DNA of 64,000 bases from Heliomarina baculiformis (GTDB lineage Bacteria > Pseudomonadota > Alphaproteobacteria > Rhodobacterales > Rhodobacteraceae): NCBI RefSeq assembly GCF_019966545.1, contig NZ_JAIMIC010000001.1:124001-188000 (forward strand), read 5' to 3'. This document shows, piece after piece, positions 30,575-39,691 of the stretch (position 1 is its first letter; every line of letters starts with the position of its first letter). A model generated the notes under the pieces. The model worked only from the letters and a program-made list of their open reading frames with translations, was not told the DNA's origin and did no database searches. The translations under genes and the position numbers were made by a program.

Positions 30575-31837
30575 ATGCTTCGTACACTTCTCGCGACAAC
30601 AGCCGTTTTCTGTAGCCTCGGAGGCGCGGGATTTGCGCTTGAAAAGTCAGAAGTCGTCGCAACCTACGCCGATATTGCCGAGGCGGGATATGCGGATAGC
30701 CTTGCAACGGCAAAGACGCTTCAGGATGCTGTCGATGCGCTGATCAAATCGCCTTCGGAAGACACGATGGCTGCGGCGCGAGAGGCTTGGCTGGCGGCCC
30801 GGGTGCCCTACCAGCAGACCGAAGTATTTCGCTTCGGCAATGCCATCGTCGATGACTGGGAAGGCAAGGTGAACGCATGGCCGCTGGACGAGGGTCTGAT
30901 CGACTATGTCGACGCTTCTTATGGCGGGCCGACGGATGCGAATGAACTGGCCGCGTTGAACGTCATCGCGAACCCGGAAATCAACGTCGCGGGCAAGACA
31001 GTCGATGCAAGCACCATCACACCCGAGCTTATCGCGGACACCTTGAACGAGGCGGACGGCATCGAAACGAATGTCGCACGGGGGTACCACGCCATTGAGT
31101 TTCTCCTTTGGGGGCAGGATCTTAATGGAACGGAGCTGGGCGCGGGCGACCGCCCGTGGACCGATTATGCCAGCGGCGATGACTGCACGAATGAAAATTG
31201 CGACCGGCGCGGCGATTACCTGAAAGCGGCAACCGATCTCTTGGTAAACGATCTTGAATTCATGGTCGCGCAATGGGCCGATGGCGGCGAAGCCCGCGCC
31301 GAGGTGACTGCCGACGCCGACGCGGGGCTCGTCACGATGCTGACCGGGATGGGCAGCCTTTCGTACGGTGAACAGGCCGGTGAACGCATGCGGCTTGGCC
31401 TGATGCTGAACGATCCCGAAGAAGAGCACGACTGTTTTTCGGACAATACCCACAACAGCCACTACTATGACGGCAAAGGCGTTCAGAACGTCTATCTCGG
31501 CAGCTATACGCGCGTCGACGGCACTGTCATCGAAGGTCCCTCGCTAAGCGACCTCGTGGAAGCCGAGGCGCCGGATCTAGATAGCGAGATGCAGACGCGG
31601 CTGGACGAGACCATGGAGGCGCTTGGGGCGATCAAGACAGCAGCCGAGGGCGGTTTCTCCTATGACATGATGCTGGAGCGGGGCAACGAAGAAGGCGAGA
31701 AGCTGGTGATGGGCGGCGTCAACGCGCTGATCGATCAGACCCGGTCCATTGAGCGGATCGTGACCACCCTTGGTCTGGACGGCATCGCCTTTGAAGGTTC
31801 AGACAGCCTCGACAATCCGAACGCCGTTTTCCAATGA
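30575..31837 (+). CDS. imelysin family iron-regulated protein (IrpA-like)
   Basis: 420 residues from the ATG at 30575 (AAAGG about 9 bases upstream); the frame is open to 30389, but that part crosses the terminator region. A Sec signal peptide at 1-20 (LRTLLATTAVFCSLGGAGFAL) makes it periplasmic. The imelysin motif GxHxxE is present (GYHAIEFLLWG, about 169-179). A Cys-containing loop DDCTNENCDRRGDYL and a second conserved region HDCFSDNTHNSHYYDGKGVQNVYLG identify the insulin-cleaving/iron-regulated branch. Peptidase activity is historic; imelysins are now seen mainly as periplasmic iron-binding or uptake factors. First gene of the iron cluster. Confidence 0.9.
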   Translation: MLRTLLATTAVFCSLGGAGFALEKSEVVATYADIAEAGYADSLATAKTLQDAVDALIKSPSEDTMAAAREAWLAARVPYQQTEVFRFGNAIVDDWEGKVNAWPLDEGLIDYVDASYGGPTDANELAALNVIANPEINVAGKTVDASTITPELIADTLNEADGIETNVARGYHAIEFLLWGQDLNGTELGAGDRPWTDYASGDDCTNENCDRRGDYLKAATDLLVNDLEFMVAQWADGGEARAEVTADADAGLVTMLTGMGSLSYGEQAGERMRLGLMLNDPEEEHDCFSDNTHNSHYYDGKGVQNVYLGSYTRVDGTVIEGPSLSDLVEAEAPDLDSEMQTRLDETMEALGAIKTAAEGGFSYDMMLERGNEEGEKLVMGGVNALIDQTRSIERIVTTLGLDGIAFEGSDSLDNPNAVFQ

Positions 31838-32064
31838 GCCGAACCGCCGCCCCGAATTTCATTGTTGAGCAACGTGGCCTTCTGATGCGTGATGCGATCT
31901 GGTGCGACTTTCGGGGAGCGAACGATGCGGTAGCAAACCGGTCATCTTTCGCGCCCTATACCGGCTACGACACCGACAGCCCGATTGCCGAAAGGATTGA
32001 ATCCACCGGTATCGGACACAAGTTCGAGATTGGGATCATTTGTGGTGGCAAGCCTGCCGCTCTT

Positions 32065-32077
32065 GACCAAACTGGTC
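32065..32077 (+). promoter_or_regulatory. inverted repeat upstream of bfd
   Basis: GACCA-AAC-TGGTC, a 5-base perfect inverted repeat 54 bases before the bfd start and preceded by TT, giving TTGACC as a possible -35. Iron genes usually carry regulator boxes here. The 293-base gap between the imelysin and bfd genes holds no convincing gene. Confidence 0.3.
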
Positions 32078-32130
32078 TCAAATCAAATGCCACCGGCGCG
32101 TCCGTCGCGTTCCACTCAGGAGTTTGAACC

Positions 32131-32397
32131 GTGATCGTCTGTCACTGCATGAATATCACCGACAAGGATATTGATAACGCGATAGACTGGATGCGGGCAT
32201 CCGATACGCGCGCGCTTATCACTCCGGGTAAAGTCTATCGAGCACTTGGAAAATCGGCTGACTGCGGCGGCTGCATGTCGCTCTTCCTTGCAACTATGCG
32301 CAAAAATGAGAATATGGAAGTTCCCATGGAACTCAGAACGCTGCGCGATATGCGCACAAAGGAAAAGCGATCATGCAAGGCGACAAAAAAGTCATAG
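32131..32397 (+). CDS. bfd: bacterioferritin-associated ferredoxin
   Basis: 88 residues, GTG start with CAGGAG 8 bases upstream. [2Fe-2S] protein that docks on bacterioferritin and reduces its ferric core to release iron. Cluster cysteines are CHC near the N-terminus (IVCHCMN, C4 and C6) and CGGC (SADCGGCMS, about 45-48). The C-terminal third ([24 protein letters not shown]) is longer and more basic than the usual 60-70-residue Bfd. The bacterioferritin gene starts 25 bases before its stop, so the two are coupled. Confidence 0.92.
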   Translation: MIVCHCMNITDKDIDNAIDWMRASDTRALITPGKVYRALGKSADCGGCMSLFLATMRKNENMEVPMELRTLRDMRTKEKRSCKATKKS

Positions 32398-32858
32398 AAT
32401 ATCTGAACCAAGCTCTGAGATCGGAACTTACCGCGGTCAGCCAGTATTGGCTGCACTATCGTCTGCAGGACGATTGGGGTCTGGGACACATGGCCAAGAA
32501 GAGCCGCGAGGAAAGCATCGAAGAGATGAACCACGCGGACAAGTTGATTACCCGGATCATTTTCCTTGGCGGTCATCCGAATCTGCAAAAGCTTGACGCG
32601 CTACGCATCGGTGAAACCCCGCGCGAAACCCTTGACTGTGACCTTGCGGCGGAGCAGGAAGCACAGGCGCTTTACAAGGAAGCACGTGCTTACTGCAACG
32701 AAGTCGGGGACTATGTCTCCATGAAACTGTTCGAGGAACTGCTGATCGACGAAGAAGGTCACATCGACTTTCTTGAAACCCAGATCGAGCTCTTCGATAG
32801 AATTGGAGCAGAGAAATATGCTCAACTCAACGCTCTGCCGATGGACGAGGCGGAGTAG
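32373..32858 (+). CDS. bfr: bacterioferritin
   Basis: 161 residues, the normal length. Iron storage and ferroxidase 24-mer. Diiron ligands are visible in [21 protein letters not shown] (Glu18 type), [14 protein letters not shown] (Glu51 and His54 type, with the haem-ligating Met of Bfr), [12 protein letters not shown] and [21 protein letters not shown] lies 7 bases before the ATG inside the end of bfd. The next gene begins 41 bases before the bfr stop, so bfd-bfr-diheme protein form one tightly packed unit. Confidence 0.95.
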   Translation: MQGDKKVIEYLNQALRSELTAVSQYWLHYRLQDDWGLGHMAKKSREESIEEMNHADKLITRIIFLGGHPNLQKLDALRIGETPRETLDCDLAAEQEAQALYKEARAYCNEVGDYVSMKLFEELLIDEEGHIDFLETQIELFDRIGAEKYAQLNALPMDEAE

Positions 32859-34362
32859 TCTTTTCGGGTCGCTCGTTCTGATCGCGGGCAGCACGGCCGC
32901 TTTCGAACTGGGCGACCCACATCTGAACGTTGTGCCGCGCACCAGCGCCGAAGCAGAACGCATTGCTCGCGTCACGCGACCCACAACCGACTTTTCCAAG
33001 CCCGAACGTTTCGAAGGCATGCCCGGCGGGGCAGCGACAGTCCGGGTTCGGAACAATGCCGACGCGTTTTCACAGCCCTCCGGCAATATCGATTTCGAAC
33101 GCGAACTCGATTTCAAGGTCGGCAACGGACTCTTCCGCAAAATCTGGGTCTCGGCCCCCTCCTCTACCTTGGCGTCGGACGGGTTGGGACCGCTTTACAA
33201 CGCCCGTGGCTGCCAGAACTGCCATATCAAGGACGGGCGTGGCCATCCGCCGGAAGGTCCGGACGATACCGCCGTCTCCATGTTCCTCCGCGTGTCTATT
33301 CCGGGATCGCCCGAGGCCGAAGTCTCGCGCATATCGGATTACATCGCGACGGCGCCTGAACCGGTCTATGGCGGACAGCTTCAGGATTTCGGAACGCCCG
33401 GTCAAACCGCTGAATACCGGCTGGACGTCACATACGAGGATGTCGATGTCGTGCTGAGAGGCGGCGAGACTGCGACGTTGCGCAGCCCCAGCTACCAAGC
33501 AGCAGACCTTGGCTACGGGCCGCTACACGACGGCGCAATGCTCAGCCCTCGGGTAGCGCCGCAGATGATCGGGCTTGGCCTGCTCGAAGCCGTTCCTGCG
33601 GCGGATATTCTCGCCCTCGCCGATCCGGAGGACGCGGATGGAGATGGCATTTCCGGCCGGGTGAACATGGAATGGTCGATCGAATTCGATGAGGTGATGC
33701 TCGGGCGTTTCGGTCTCAAAGCCGGGGCACCGACGATCCGCCAGCAATCGGCCAATGCCTTTGCCGGGGATATGGGCATATCGAACCCGCTGTTTCCTGA
33801 CCCTTGGGGCGAATGCACCGCAAGGCAGGAAGAATGCCGGAATGCGCCCCACGGCGATGACGCGGCCCAGCATGGTTTCGAGATCGATGCCGACGGGTTG
33901 GATCTCGTGACCTTTTACAGCCGTAATCTGGCGGTGCCCGCAAGGCGGGATGAGGCCGTACCAGAGGTTCTGGCGGGCAAGAAAGTCTTTTACGAAGCGG
34001 GCTGCACGGCCTGTCACACGCCGAAATTTGTCACACACCGTCTGGAAGATCGACCGGAACAAAGTTTCCAACTGATCTGGCCCTATACCGACATGCTGCT
34101 GCATGACATGGGCGAAGGTCTTGCCGATCATCGTCCCGAGGCCCGCGCCACAGGGATGGAATGGCGGACACCGCCGCTCTGGGGGATCGGTCTGACGGAA
34201 CAGGTAAGCGGCGTTGAAACCTACTTGCATGACGGCCGGGCGCGGACCCTCCTCGAAGCCGTGCTCTGGCATGGCGGCGAAGCGCAAGCGGCCCGTGACC
34301 GGGTTGTCGATCTTAATCCGGACGACCGCGCCGCATTGATCAAATTTCTGGAGAGCCTGTGA
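32818..34362 (+). CDS. di-haem oxidoreductase (DUF1111 / thiol oxidoreductase family)
   Basis: 514 residues from the ATG at 32818 (GGAG upstream). A Sec signal peptide ([17 protein letters not shown]) directs it to the periplasm. Two c-type haem sites: CQNCH at 122-126 and CTACH at about 396-400, within a protein like bacterial dihaem peroxidases ([22 protein letters not shown] after the second). [11 protein letters not shown] resembles a calcium-binding loop. In iron clusters with imelysins this family is thought to change the redox state of iron, similar to EfeB's role beside EfeO. Overlaps bfr by 41 bases and the next imelysin gene by 4. Confidence 0.88.
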   Translation: MLNSTLCRWTRRSSLFGSLVLIAGSTAAFELGDPHLNVVPRTSAEAERIARVTRPTTDFSKPERFEGMPGGAATVRVRNNADAFSQPSGNIDFERELDFKVGNGLFRKIWVSAPSSTLASDGLGPLYNARGCQNCHIKDGRGHPPEGPDDTAVSMFLRVSIPGSPEAEVSRISDYIATAPEPVYGGQLQDFGTPGQTAEYRLDVTYEDVDVVLRGGETATLRSPSYQAADLGYGPLHDGAMLSPRVAPQMIGLGLLEAVPAADILALADPEDADGDGISGRVNMEWSIEFDEVMLGRFGLKAGAPTIRQQSANAFAGDMGISNPLFPDPWGECTARQEECRNAPHGDDAAQHGFEIDADGLDLVTFYSRNLAVPARRDEAVPEVLAGKKVFYEAGCTACHTPKFVTHRLEDRPEQSFQLIWPYTDMLLHDMGEGLADHRPEARATGMEWRTPPLWGIGLTEQVSGVETYLHDGRARTLLEAVLWHGGEAQAARDRVVDLNPDDRAALIKFLESL

Positions 34363-35345
34363 AACATCTCTTGCTTGCCCTTTGCGCCGCCTTCGCCCCC
34401 CTGCCCGCGCTCGCCGATACGGCTTCGGCGCTGGATGACCTGATCCTGCCCGGCTTCGACAAGTTCGAAAGCGCAACGGCAAAGCTGTCGGCGGCGAGTC
34501 AGGAAAGCTGCCTGCCCGCCGATGTCGATGCGCCATACCAATCTGCCTTCGATGCCTGGATGCAGATTGCCGATCTGCACATGGGGCCGTCGGAAACCCG
34601 CGCCTTGTCGATTGCCTTTTGGCCGGATGCGCGCGGGTTCACGCCCAAGAGCCTGTCCGCAATGATCGCTGACAAGGACCCCGTCATATCGGATCCCGAA
34701 GCATTCATGGATGTCTCGATTGCCGCGCGCGGCTTGTACGCACTCGACATGCTGCTGAACGACCCGCGTTTTTCGGACTACACGCAGGAGGATTATACCT
34801 GTGGGCTTGTCCGCGCGATTGCCTTCGATCTCCACCATCAGGCGGCGGCGCTTCAGAGTGAGTGGCGCGAAAATTTTGCCAAAACGCTCAGCCGGGCGGG
34901 CGGCAGCGGGAATGCCACCTATCTCAGCGCCGATGAAGCGACGCGGGCGCTCTATACGCAGATCGTGTCTGGTCTTGAATTCACGGCGGACACGCGGCTC
35001 GGCTCTCCCCTTGGAACCTTTGAACGCCCGCGCCCCAAACGGGCCGAGGCATGGCGGTCGGGGCGCAGTCTGCGCAATTCCCTGCTGGCCGTGCAGGCCG
35101 CTTATGAGTTGGCGCAGGTTCTGGCGAACCAGCCGCTGCCTGAAACGTCCCTCGCGATGGACAAGGTAACCGAGGCCGCGTCGCATATTCAGGATCCGTC
35201 CTTTCAGGATATCTCGGATCTTCAGGCGCGGCTGCGGGTCGAGGTGCTGCAACAAACGGTGCGCGACGTGAAAGAAGCGATAGAAACCGAAGTCGGCAAG
35301 CCGCTTGGCATCGCGCCGGGGTTCAATTCGCAGGACGGAGACTGA
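34359..35345 (+). CDS. second imelysin family protein, lacking the usual GxHxxE motif
   Basis: 328 residues, GTG start overlapping the preceding stop codon. Signal peptide [19 protein letters not shown], so periplasmic. Assigned to the imelysin-like peptidase family by overall layout, for example SAFDAWMQIADLHMGPSE and the tail DVKEAIETEVGKPLGIAPGFNSQDGD. Where the first imelysin has GYHAIE this one has GLYALD, so the metal-associated His and Glu are replaced by Tyr and Asp. It probably partners the dihaem protein and the DUF1513 protein rather than acting by the same mechanism as the first imelysin. Confidence 0.85.
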   Translation: MKHLLLALCAAFAPLPALADTASALDDLILPGFDKFESATAKLSAASQESCLPADVDAPYQSAFDAWMQIADLHMGPSETRALSIAFWPDARGFTPKSLSAMIADKDPVISDPEAFMDVSIAARGLYALDMLLNDPRFSDYTQEDYTCGLVRAIAFDLHHQAAALQSEWRENFAKTLSRAGGSGNATYLSADEATRALYTQIVSGLEFTADTRLGSPLGTFERPRPKRAEAWRSGRSLRNSLLAVQAAYELAQVLANQPLPETSLAMDKVTEAASHIQDPSFQDISDLQARLRVEVLQQTVRDVKEAIETEVGKPLGIAPGFNSQDGD

Positions 35346-35348
35346 GTT

Positions 35349-36443
35349 ATGGCAACCCGCCGCGCCTTTCTTGCCAGTTTTCTTGCCGCTACGGCGGCTC
35401 CGGGCCTAAGCTGGGCCGCGGCCGGGAACCCCGCATATCTCGCGGCTGCGCGCGAGGCGGATGGAGGGTTTGCGCTCTTTGGTATCGGACGCGACGGTCA
35501 GGATTGCTTTCGTGTTCCCCTGCCTGCCCGGGGGCATGCGGGCGCCGGACACCCGAGCCAGCCGATTGCCGTCGCCTTTGCGCGCCGCCCGGGTGAATTC
35601 GCGCTGGTCATCAACTGCGCAACGGGTCGTGTTACGCACCAGATCACCCCGCCCGAGGGGTCCCATTTCAACGGGCACGGCGTGTTTGACACCGAAGGCG
35701 ATCTGCTTTTCACCTGCGAACAGCGGGCGGCGGATTCCGAAGGTTTCATCGGCATCTGGAACGCCCGCGACGGGTACGAGCGGATCGGAGAAATGCGCTC
35801 GCAAGGGATCGGCCCGCATGATCTGCGTTTACTGAGCGACGGTGAAACCCTTGTCGTCGCCAATGGCGGGATCGCAACGGACCCGGAAACGCGAGACAAG
35901 CTGAACCTTGACGATATGCATCCCAACCTGACCTATCTCTTTAGCGGGTCGGGCGCGGTTGTGGAGCAGGTGACGCTCAAACCAGAACTGGCGCAGAACT
36001 CGATCCGCCATCTTGCGCTCACGCCCGACGATACGGTTGCTTTTGCAATGCAATGGGAAGGGGACGCGGGCATGGCCCCGCCTCTTCTGGGTTTGCACCG
36101 GCGCGGCGATGCGCCGGTTCTGGCAGAAGCGCCGCTTGGTGACGAATTTGCCATGGACGGCTATGCGGGCAGTGTTTCATTCTCGGGCGATGGCAGCAGC
36201 GTCGCGATCACCTCACCGAAAGGCGGCCGCGTACATCGCTTTGCAACCACTGGAGAATTCCTTGGCGCGGTGTCGAGATCCGATGTCTGCGGCCTAGCCC
36301 GGCACCGCAGCGGCTTTATCGCGAGCGATGGACTGGGCGGGCTGATCCACATTGAGGGCAGCCAAACACGACCTCTGGCGCGCCAGAAGCGCGCATGGGA
36401 CAATCACATCGTCGAGCTGGACCAGGGACATCGACCGACCTGA
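35349..36443 (+). CDS. DUF1513 beta-propeller-like periplasmic protein
   Basis: 364 residues, 3 bases after the imelysin stop. N-terminus ATRRAFLASFLAATAAPGLSWA with paired arginines before a hydrophobic stretch, so Tat or Sec export. The body has repeated beta segments typical of a WD/YVTN-like propeller (GHPSQPIAVAFARRPGEFAL, SHFNGHGVFDTEGDLLFTCE, GIGPHDLRLLSDGETLVVANGG, DGYAGSVSFSGDGSSVAITS). DUF1513 genes regularly end imelysin/dihaem clusters. A role in iron acquisition is inferred from context only. Followed by a terminator at 36551. Confidence 0.86.
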   Translation: MATRRAFLASFLAATAAPGLSWAAAGNPAYLAAAREADGGFALFGIGRDGQDCFRVPLPARGHAGAGHPSQPIAVAFARRPGEFALVINCATGRVTHQITPPEGSHFNGHGVFDTEGDLLFTCEQRAADSEGFIGIWNARDGYERIGEMRSQGIGPHDLRLLSDGETLVVANGGIATDPETRDKLNLDDMHPNLTYLFSGSGAVVEQVTLKPELAQNSIRHLALTPDDTVAFAMQWEGDAGMAPPLLGLHRRGDAPVLAEAPLGDEFAMDGYAGSVSFSGDGSSVAITSPKGGRVHRFATTGEFLGAVSRSDVCGLARHRSGFIASDGLGGLIHIEGSQTRPLARQKRAWDNHIVELDQGHRPT

Positions 36444-36550
36444 CGGGTGTTGCCCAACGAGTGACAACCGGACAGGATCGCAGGATAAATTCCTCTCAAA
36501 TAGGATAATCCGGTTGCCTGACCATCACGATCTGTGCTGAATCGCCTTGC

Positions 36551-36577
36551 CGCCCGCGCTGACGGGCGTCCTTTTTT
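36551..36577 (+). terminator. rho-independent terminator of the iron cluster
   Basis: CGCCCG-CGCTGA-CGGGCG, then TCC and six T. It ends the imelysin-DUF1513 transcription unit, 108 bases after the last stop codon, and lies just before the bactofilin gene. Confidence 0.8.
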
Positions 36578-36602
36578 GTCGTCTCTCGAATGGACCCGTC
36601 AC

Positions 36603-36959
36603 ATGTCGCAATATGCCAGCTCATCCAATCGCCCCTCCTCTTCCGGGGGCCGTTCGCATTTTGCAACCGGGGCGAAACTGTCCGGCGACCTGAGTGTTCC
36701 CGGCCTTATGGAATTGAACGGGCATATCGATGGCACCGTGTCGGCGGATTCGATAATGATCGACCAGAGCGGGTCGGCAATCGGCGAATTGCGCGCCGAT
36801 AGCGTCGGGATCAAAGGCACCTTCGAAGGCACGATCCGCGGCCGCGACGTGACGCTGCATTCGAGCGCGCGCGTTTCGGGCGATATTGAATACGAGCGCC
36901 TGACCATCGAAAGCGGTGCGGAAGTGAATTCCAACTGCCACAGAAAACCGCAGGGCTGA
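36603..36959 (+). CDS. bactofilin family cytoskeletal protein
   Basis: 118 residues from the ATG at 36603; a longer frame from 36534 would run through the terminator. Bactofilins polymerise into filaments that place cell-wall and stalk enzymes. After a Ser-rich N-terminus (SSSNRPSSSGGRSHFATG) comes the beta-helix DUF583 core with the regular repeat of about 17 residues (LSGDLSVPGLMELNGHIDG, SADSIMIDQSGSAIGEL, RADSVGIKGTFEGTIRG). No peptidase gene (often paired) is adjacent. The spacing to the terminator is small, so the promoter may lie within the terminator region or further upstream. Confidence 0.9.
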   Translation: MSQYASSSNRPSSSGGRSHFATGAKLSGDLSVPGLMELNGHIDGTVSADSIMIDQSGSAIGELRADSVGIKGTFEGTIRGRDVTLHSSARVSGDIEYERLTIESGAEVNSNCHRKPQG

Positions 36960-37202
36960 ACTCGTCCCGTCATCAGTGACAGTATCGGAACTGTACTTGG
37001 CACTACGATTGCCAAGGGCGCTCAGCGTCGTTGGCCGTTCCGCATGCTTGCGATGACCGCCGAAGTCGAAAAGCGAAACTCGGCGAAAAGCTGCTTTAGC
37101 TTGCGCGAAATAGCGCAATCCAACGATCAGACAACATGAGCCTCCGGCCATAAAACCCGGAGTTTCAGGGTGTTGAACCCCTTCGGAACATTATCGGAAA
37201 AA

Positions 37203-37279
37203 TGGCGCACCCATCAGGATTCGAACCTGAGGCCTCTGCCTTCGGAGGGCAGCGCTCTATCCAGCTGAGCTATGGGTGC
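37203..37279 (-). tRNA. tRNA-Arg (anticodon CCG)
   Basis: 77-base cloverleaf on the minus strand. Acceptor GCACCCA pairs with TGGGTGC; anticodon stem CTGCC/GGCAG with loop CTCCGAA, so anticodon CCG reading CGG; T-arm GGTTCGAATCC; discriminator G and an encoded CCA. Lies between bactofilin and sufS. Confidence 0.95.
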
Positions 37280-37381
37280 CTGAAGCGGCGTATAGGGTAA
37301 ACCCGCCCCTCCTGCAATCTCAAAACGGCTTTTTTCCACGTGGCATTGCGAGCGAGCCGCGACGCCGTGCGGGGGCAGCCG

Positions 37382-38602
37382 TCAGGCGAACAGCTCGTGC
37401 GCGAGTTCAAGCGCATCGACCAGCGTATCCACCTCGTCCCTGGTGTTGTAGAGACCAAAGGAGGCGCGGCAGGTGGCAGTCAGACCAAGGTGATCCATGA
37501 GAGGACCGGCGCAGTGGTGCCCTGCCCTGACCGCGACGCCCTTTTTGTCGAGGATCGTAGAAATGTCATGCGCATGTGCCGCACCGTCGAGCGTGAAGGA
37601 AAAGATCGCACCCTTGGTCGGTGTCGTGCCCTGCACCTGCAGCCAGTTCAGCCCGCCAAGACGTTCCACGGCGTAGTCGCGGATCGCCGCTTCGTGCGCG
37701 GCAATGTTGTCCATCCCGAGGCCCATCATGTAATCGAGCGCCACGGCCATCCCGATTTCCTGAACGATGCCGGGCGTGCCGGCCTCGAACTTCATCGGTG
37801 GGTCATTGTAGATCACGGTCTCTTTCGAGACTTCCTTGATCATGTCGCCGCCGCCGATAAAGGGGCGCATCTCGGCCATACGTTCGGACGTGATGTAGAT
37901 CGCGCCAGAGCTTGAAGGGCCGTACAGCTTGTGGCCGGTTATCGCATAGAAATCACAGCCGATATCGGCCACGTCCACCGGCATGTGAACCGCTGCCTGG
38001 CTGCCGTCGACCAGCACCGGGATACCCCGTTCGCGGGCGGCATGCGAAATTGCTTTCACATCCACGACCGTGCCGAGCACGTTGGACATATGGGTGATCG
38101 CGATCAGCTTGGTGCGCGGGGTAATCGCGTCGATCACCGCCTGCGGGTCAAGCGCGCCGGTTGCATCGACATCGACCCATTTGATCACGACACCCTGACG
38201 TTCGCGCAGGAAATGCCAGGGCACGATATTGGCGTGGTGTTCCATCACCGACAGGATGATCTCATCCCCCGCTGCGAGATGGGGCATGGCCCATCCGTAG
38301 GCGACGAGGTTGATACCCTCGGTCGTGCCCGAGTTCAGGACGATTTCATCCGGCGACCCCGCGTTGAGAAAGCGGGCGACTGTATCGCGCACGGCTTCGT
38401 ATTTCTCGGTCGCGAGGTTAGACAGGAAATGCAGACCGCGATGCACATTGGCGTATTCTTCCGAATAAGCACGGGTAATCGCATCGATGACCACCTGCGG
38501 TTTCTGGGCAGAGGCGCCATTGTCCAGATAGGTCAGCGGCTTGCCATTCACTTCGCGTCCAAGGATCGGGAAATCGGCGCGGATCTTCTCTACATCATAC
38601 AT
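37382..38602 (-). CDS. sufS: cysteine desulfurase SufS
   Basis: 406 residues from the ATG at 38602 (a longer frame to 38692 lies within the YIP1 gene). Type II PLP desulfurase supplying sulfur for Fe-S assembly. Pyridoxal-binding lysine in FYAITGHKLYGP (about 225), active-site cysteine in RAGHHCAGPLM (about 362), and LTYLDNGASAQKP at the N-terminus. It is the last gene of the suf operon; its sulfur acceptor SufE is encoded apart at 50576. Overlaps the YIP1 gene by 8 bases. Confidence 0.95.
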   Translation of the reverse strand: MYDVEKIRADFPILGREVNGKPLTYLDNGASAQKPQVVIDAITRAYSEEYANVHRGLHFLSNLATEKYEAVRDTVARFLNAGSPDEIVLNSGTTEGINLVAYGWAMPHLAAGDEIILSVMEHHANIVPWHFLRERQGVVIKWVDVDATGALDPQAVIDAITPRTKLIAITHMSNVLGTVVDVKAISHAARERGIPVLVDGSQAAVHMPVDVADIGCDFYAITGHKLYGPSSSGAIYITSERMAEMRPFIGGGDMIKEVSKETVIYNDPPMKFEAGTPGIVQEIGMAVALDYMMGLGMDNIAAHEAAIRDYAVERLGGLNWLQVQGTTPTKGAIFSFTLDGAAHAHDISTILDKKGVAVRAGHHCAGPLMDHLGLTATCRASFGLYNTRDEVDTLVDALELAHELFA

Positions 38603-39206
38603 AGAGTGTCTCTCCCATGAAGGGTGTCCCGACGAGGACGACAAAAAGTGAAAAGCCCAGCAGCACGGCAAGCATGGCCAGCACGATGACAACCAGTGTC
38701 CGGCCGATCGAGTCGAACCTGTGCACCTGGTTGATGAAGTTCACGAACATGTAGATGCCAATGCCGCTGGCCGCGAGGACCATCAAGGCTTCGAGGATCG
38801 GAATGAAGAGCCCCAGCAGCATGGCGACCAGCTTGAAAGCGATCTGGATTCCCTGAAACCAGACCATCACAACCATGATGTCTTCCAGTGTCGCTGTGCC
38901 GCCAAAGAGCCGTCCCATGCCCAGAAGCGCATAGATGGTCAGCACATTGATCAGCAGCGTCACGCCAAAGAACCAGAGCGGCGCACCGTAGAGCGCCTGA
39001 ATGATGGCGATGGGCGCTTCGGGATCGCTGGGCGCTGGCGTGATCCAGACGGCAAAACCGACCAGCAGCGACTGAAGCGCGGCCATCAGCAGGATGCCGC
39101 TCCACAGCGCATTGCGCGGCAGGTCCAGTTTCATCAATACTGGCGCGGCGGCGGCGGGATCGCGGATCGACCTGAGCGCGAATGTCTGCAAATCTGCTCC
39201 GTTCAT
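38595..39206 (-). CDS. YIP1 family membrane protein
   Basis: 203 residues from the ATG at 39206. Five hydrophobic helices (ALWSGILLMAALQSLLVGFAV, PLWFFGVTLLINVLTIYALLG, IAFKLVAMLLGLFIPILEALMVLAASGIG and a final pair) with the amphipathic N-terminal helix typical of YIP1 proteins. Its ATG overlaps the stop of the upstream membrane-protein gene, and its end overlaps sufS. Known YIP1 domains act in membrane traffic; a role in Fe-S assembly is not known. Its fixed place inside the suf operon is the only clue. Confidence 0.8.
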   Translation of the reverse strand: MNGADLQTFALRSIRDPAAAAPVLMKLDLPRNALWSGILLMAALQSLLVGFAVWITPAPSDPEAPIAIIQALYGAPLWFFGVTLLINVLTIYALLGMGRLFGGTATLEDIMVVMVWFQGIQIAFKLVAMLLGLFIPILEALMVLAASGIGIYMFVNFINQVHRFDSIGRTLVVIVLAMLAVLLGFSLFVVLVGTPFMGETLYV

Positions 39207-39691
39207 GTGGCCAATCCGTCTGCTCGGATCAGCCCGCTGATCCAGAACCAGCCAAAGACCGCCAGCCACAGCACCGAGACCAGTTGCAATCCCGGCCCCG
39301 GTCCGATGAAACCGGCAATCAGCCCGAGAAGCAGGGTCACCGGTGTCACCGCCAACAGCGCCCAGAAAAGCGTCAGCCGCACGTCGAACGCGGACAGGCG
39401 GCGCCGCGCGAGCTTGGAGACAAGCCACACCACCAGCGCAAAGGCATAGAGAACCAGCGGCATGATGAAGACCCAGAAAAACGCGCTCCAGTACAGGCGA
39501 ACGGCAAGCGGCCCATCCGGGTTGAGATGCGCCTCGCGTGCCTGATACGGGGCCTGCGCCACAAAGATCAGCACGCAGGCGAGCATGACGAAGGTAAGCG
39601 CCCGGGTTTCCTGCCGCCCTTGCGCAAGAAGTCTATCGACCACGCGGCCGGGGCCGCGATAGGTCGCTGTAATGTCTGCCGTGACTGGCAT
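39203..39691 (-). CDS. small integral membrane protein of the suf operon
   Basis: 162 residues with four clear helices (LTFVMLACVLIFVAQA, WSAFFWVFIMPLVLYAFALVVWLVS, FWALLAVTPVTLLLGLIAGFIG, LVSVLWLAVFGWFWISGL). N-terminal 25 residues basic and cytoplasmic. Start abuts the sufD stop and its end overlaps the YIP1 gene by 4 bases. It resembles a shortened YIP1 protein, so the two may form a pair. No specific function recognised. Confidence 0.78.
   Translation of the reverse strand: MPVTADITATYRGPGRVVDRLLAQGRQETRALTFVMLACVLIFVAQAPYQAREAHLNPDGPLAVRLYWSAFFWVFIMPLVLYAFALVVWLVSKLARRRLSAFDVRLTLFWALLAVTPVTLLLGLIAGFIGPGPGLQLVSVLWLAVFGWFWISGLIRADGLAT

Noticed and set aside
31834-32127. A 97-codon plus-strand frame overlapping the imelysin stop (ATGA)
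   Set aside because: No family, poor sequence character, and it covers the expected regulatory region of bfd, including an inverted repeat. The ATGA overlap alone is not enough.
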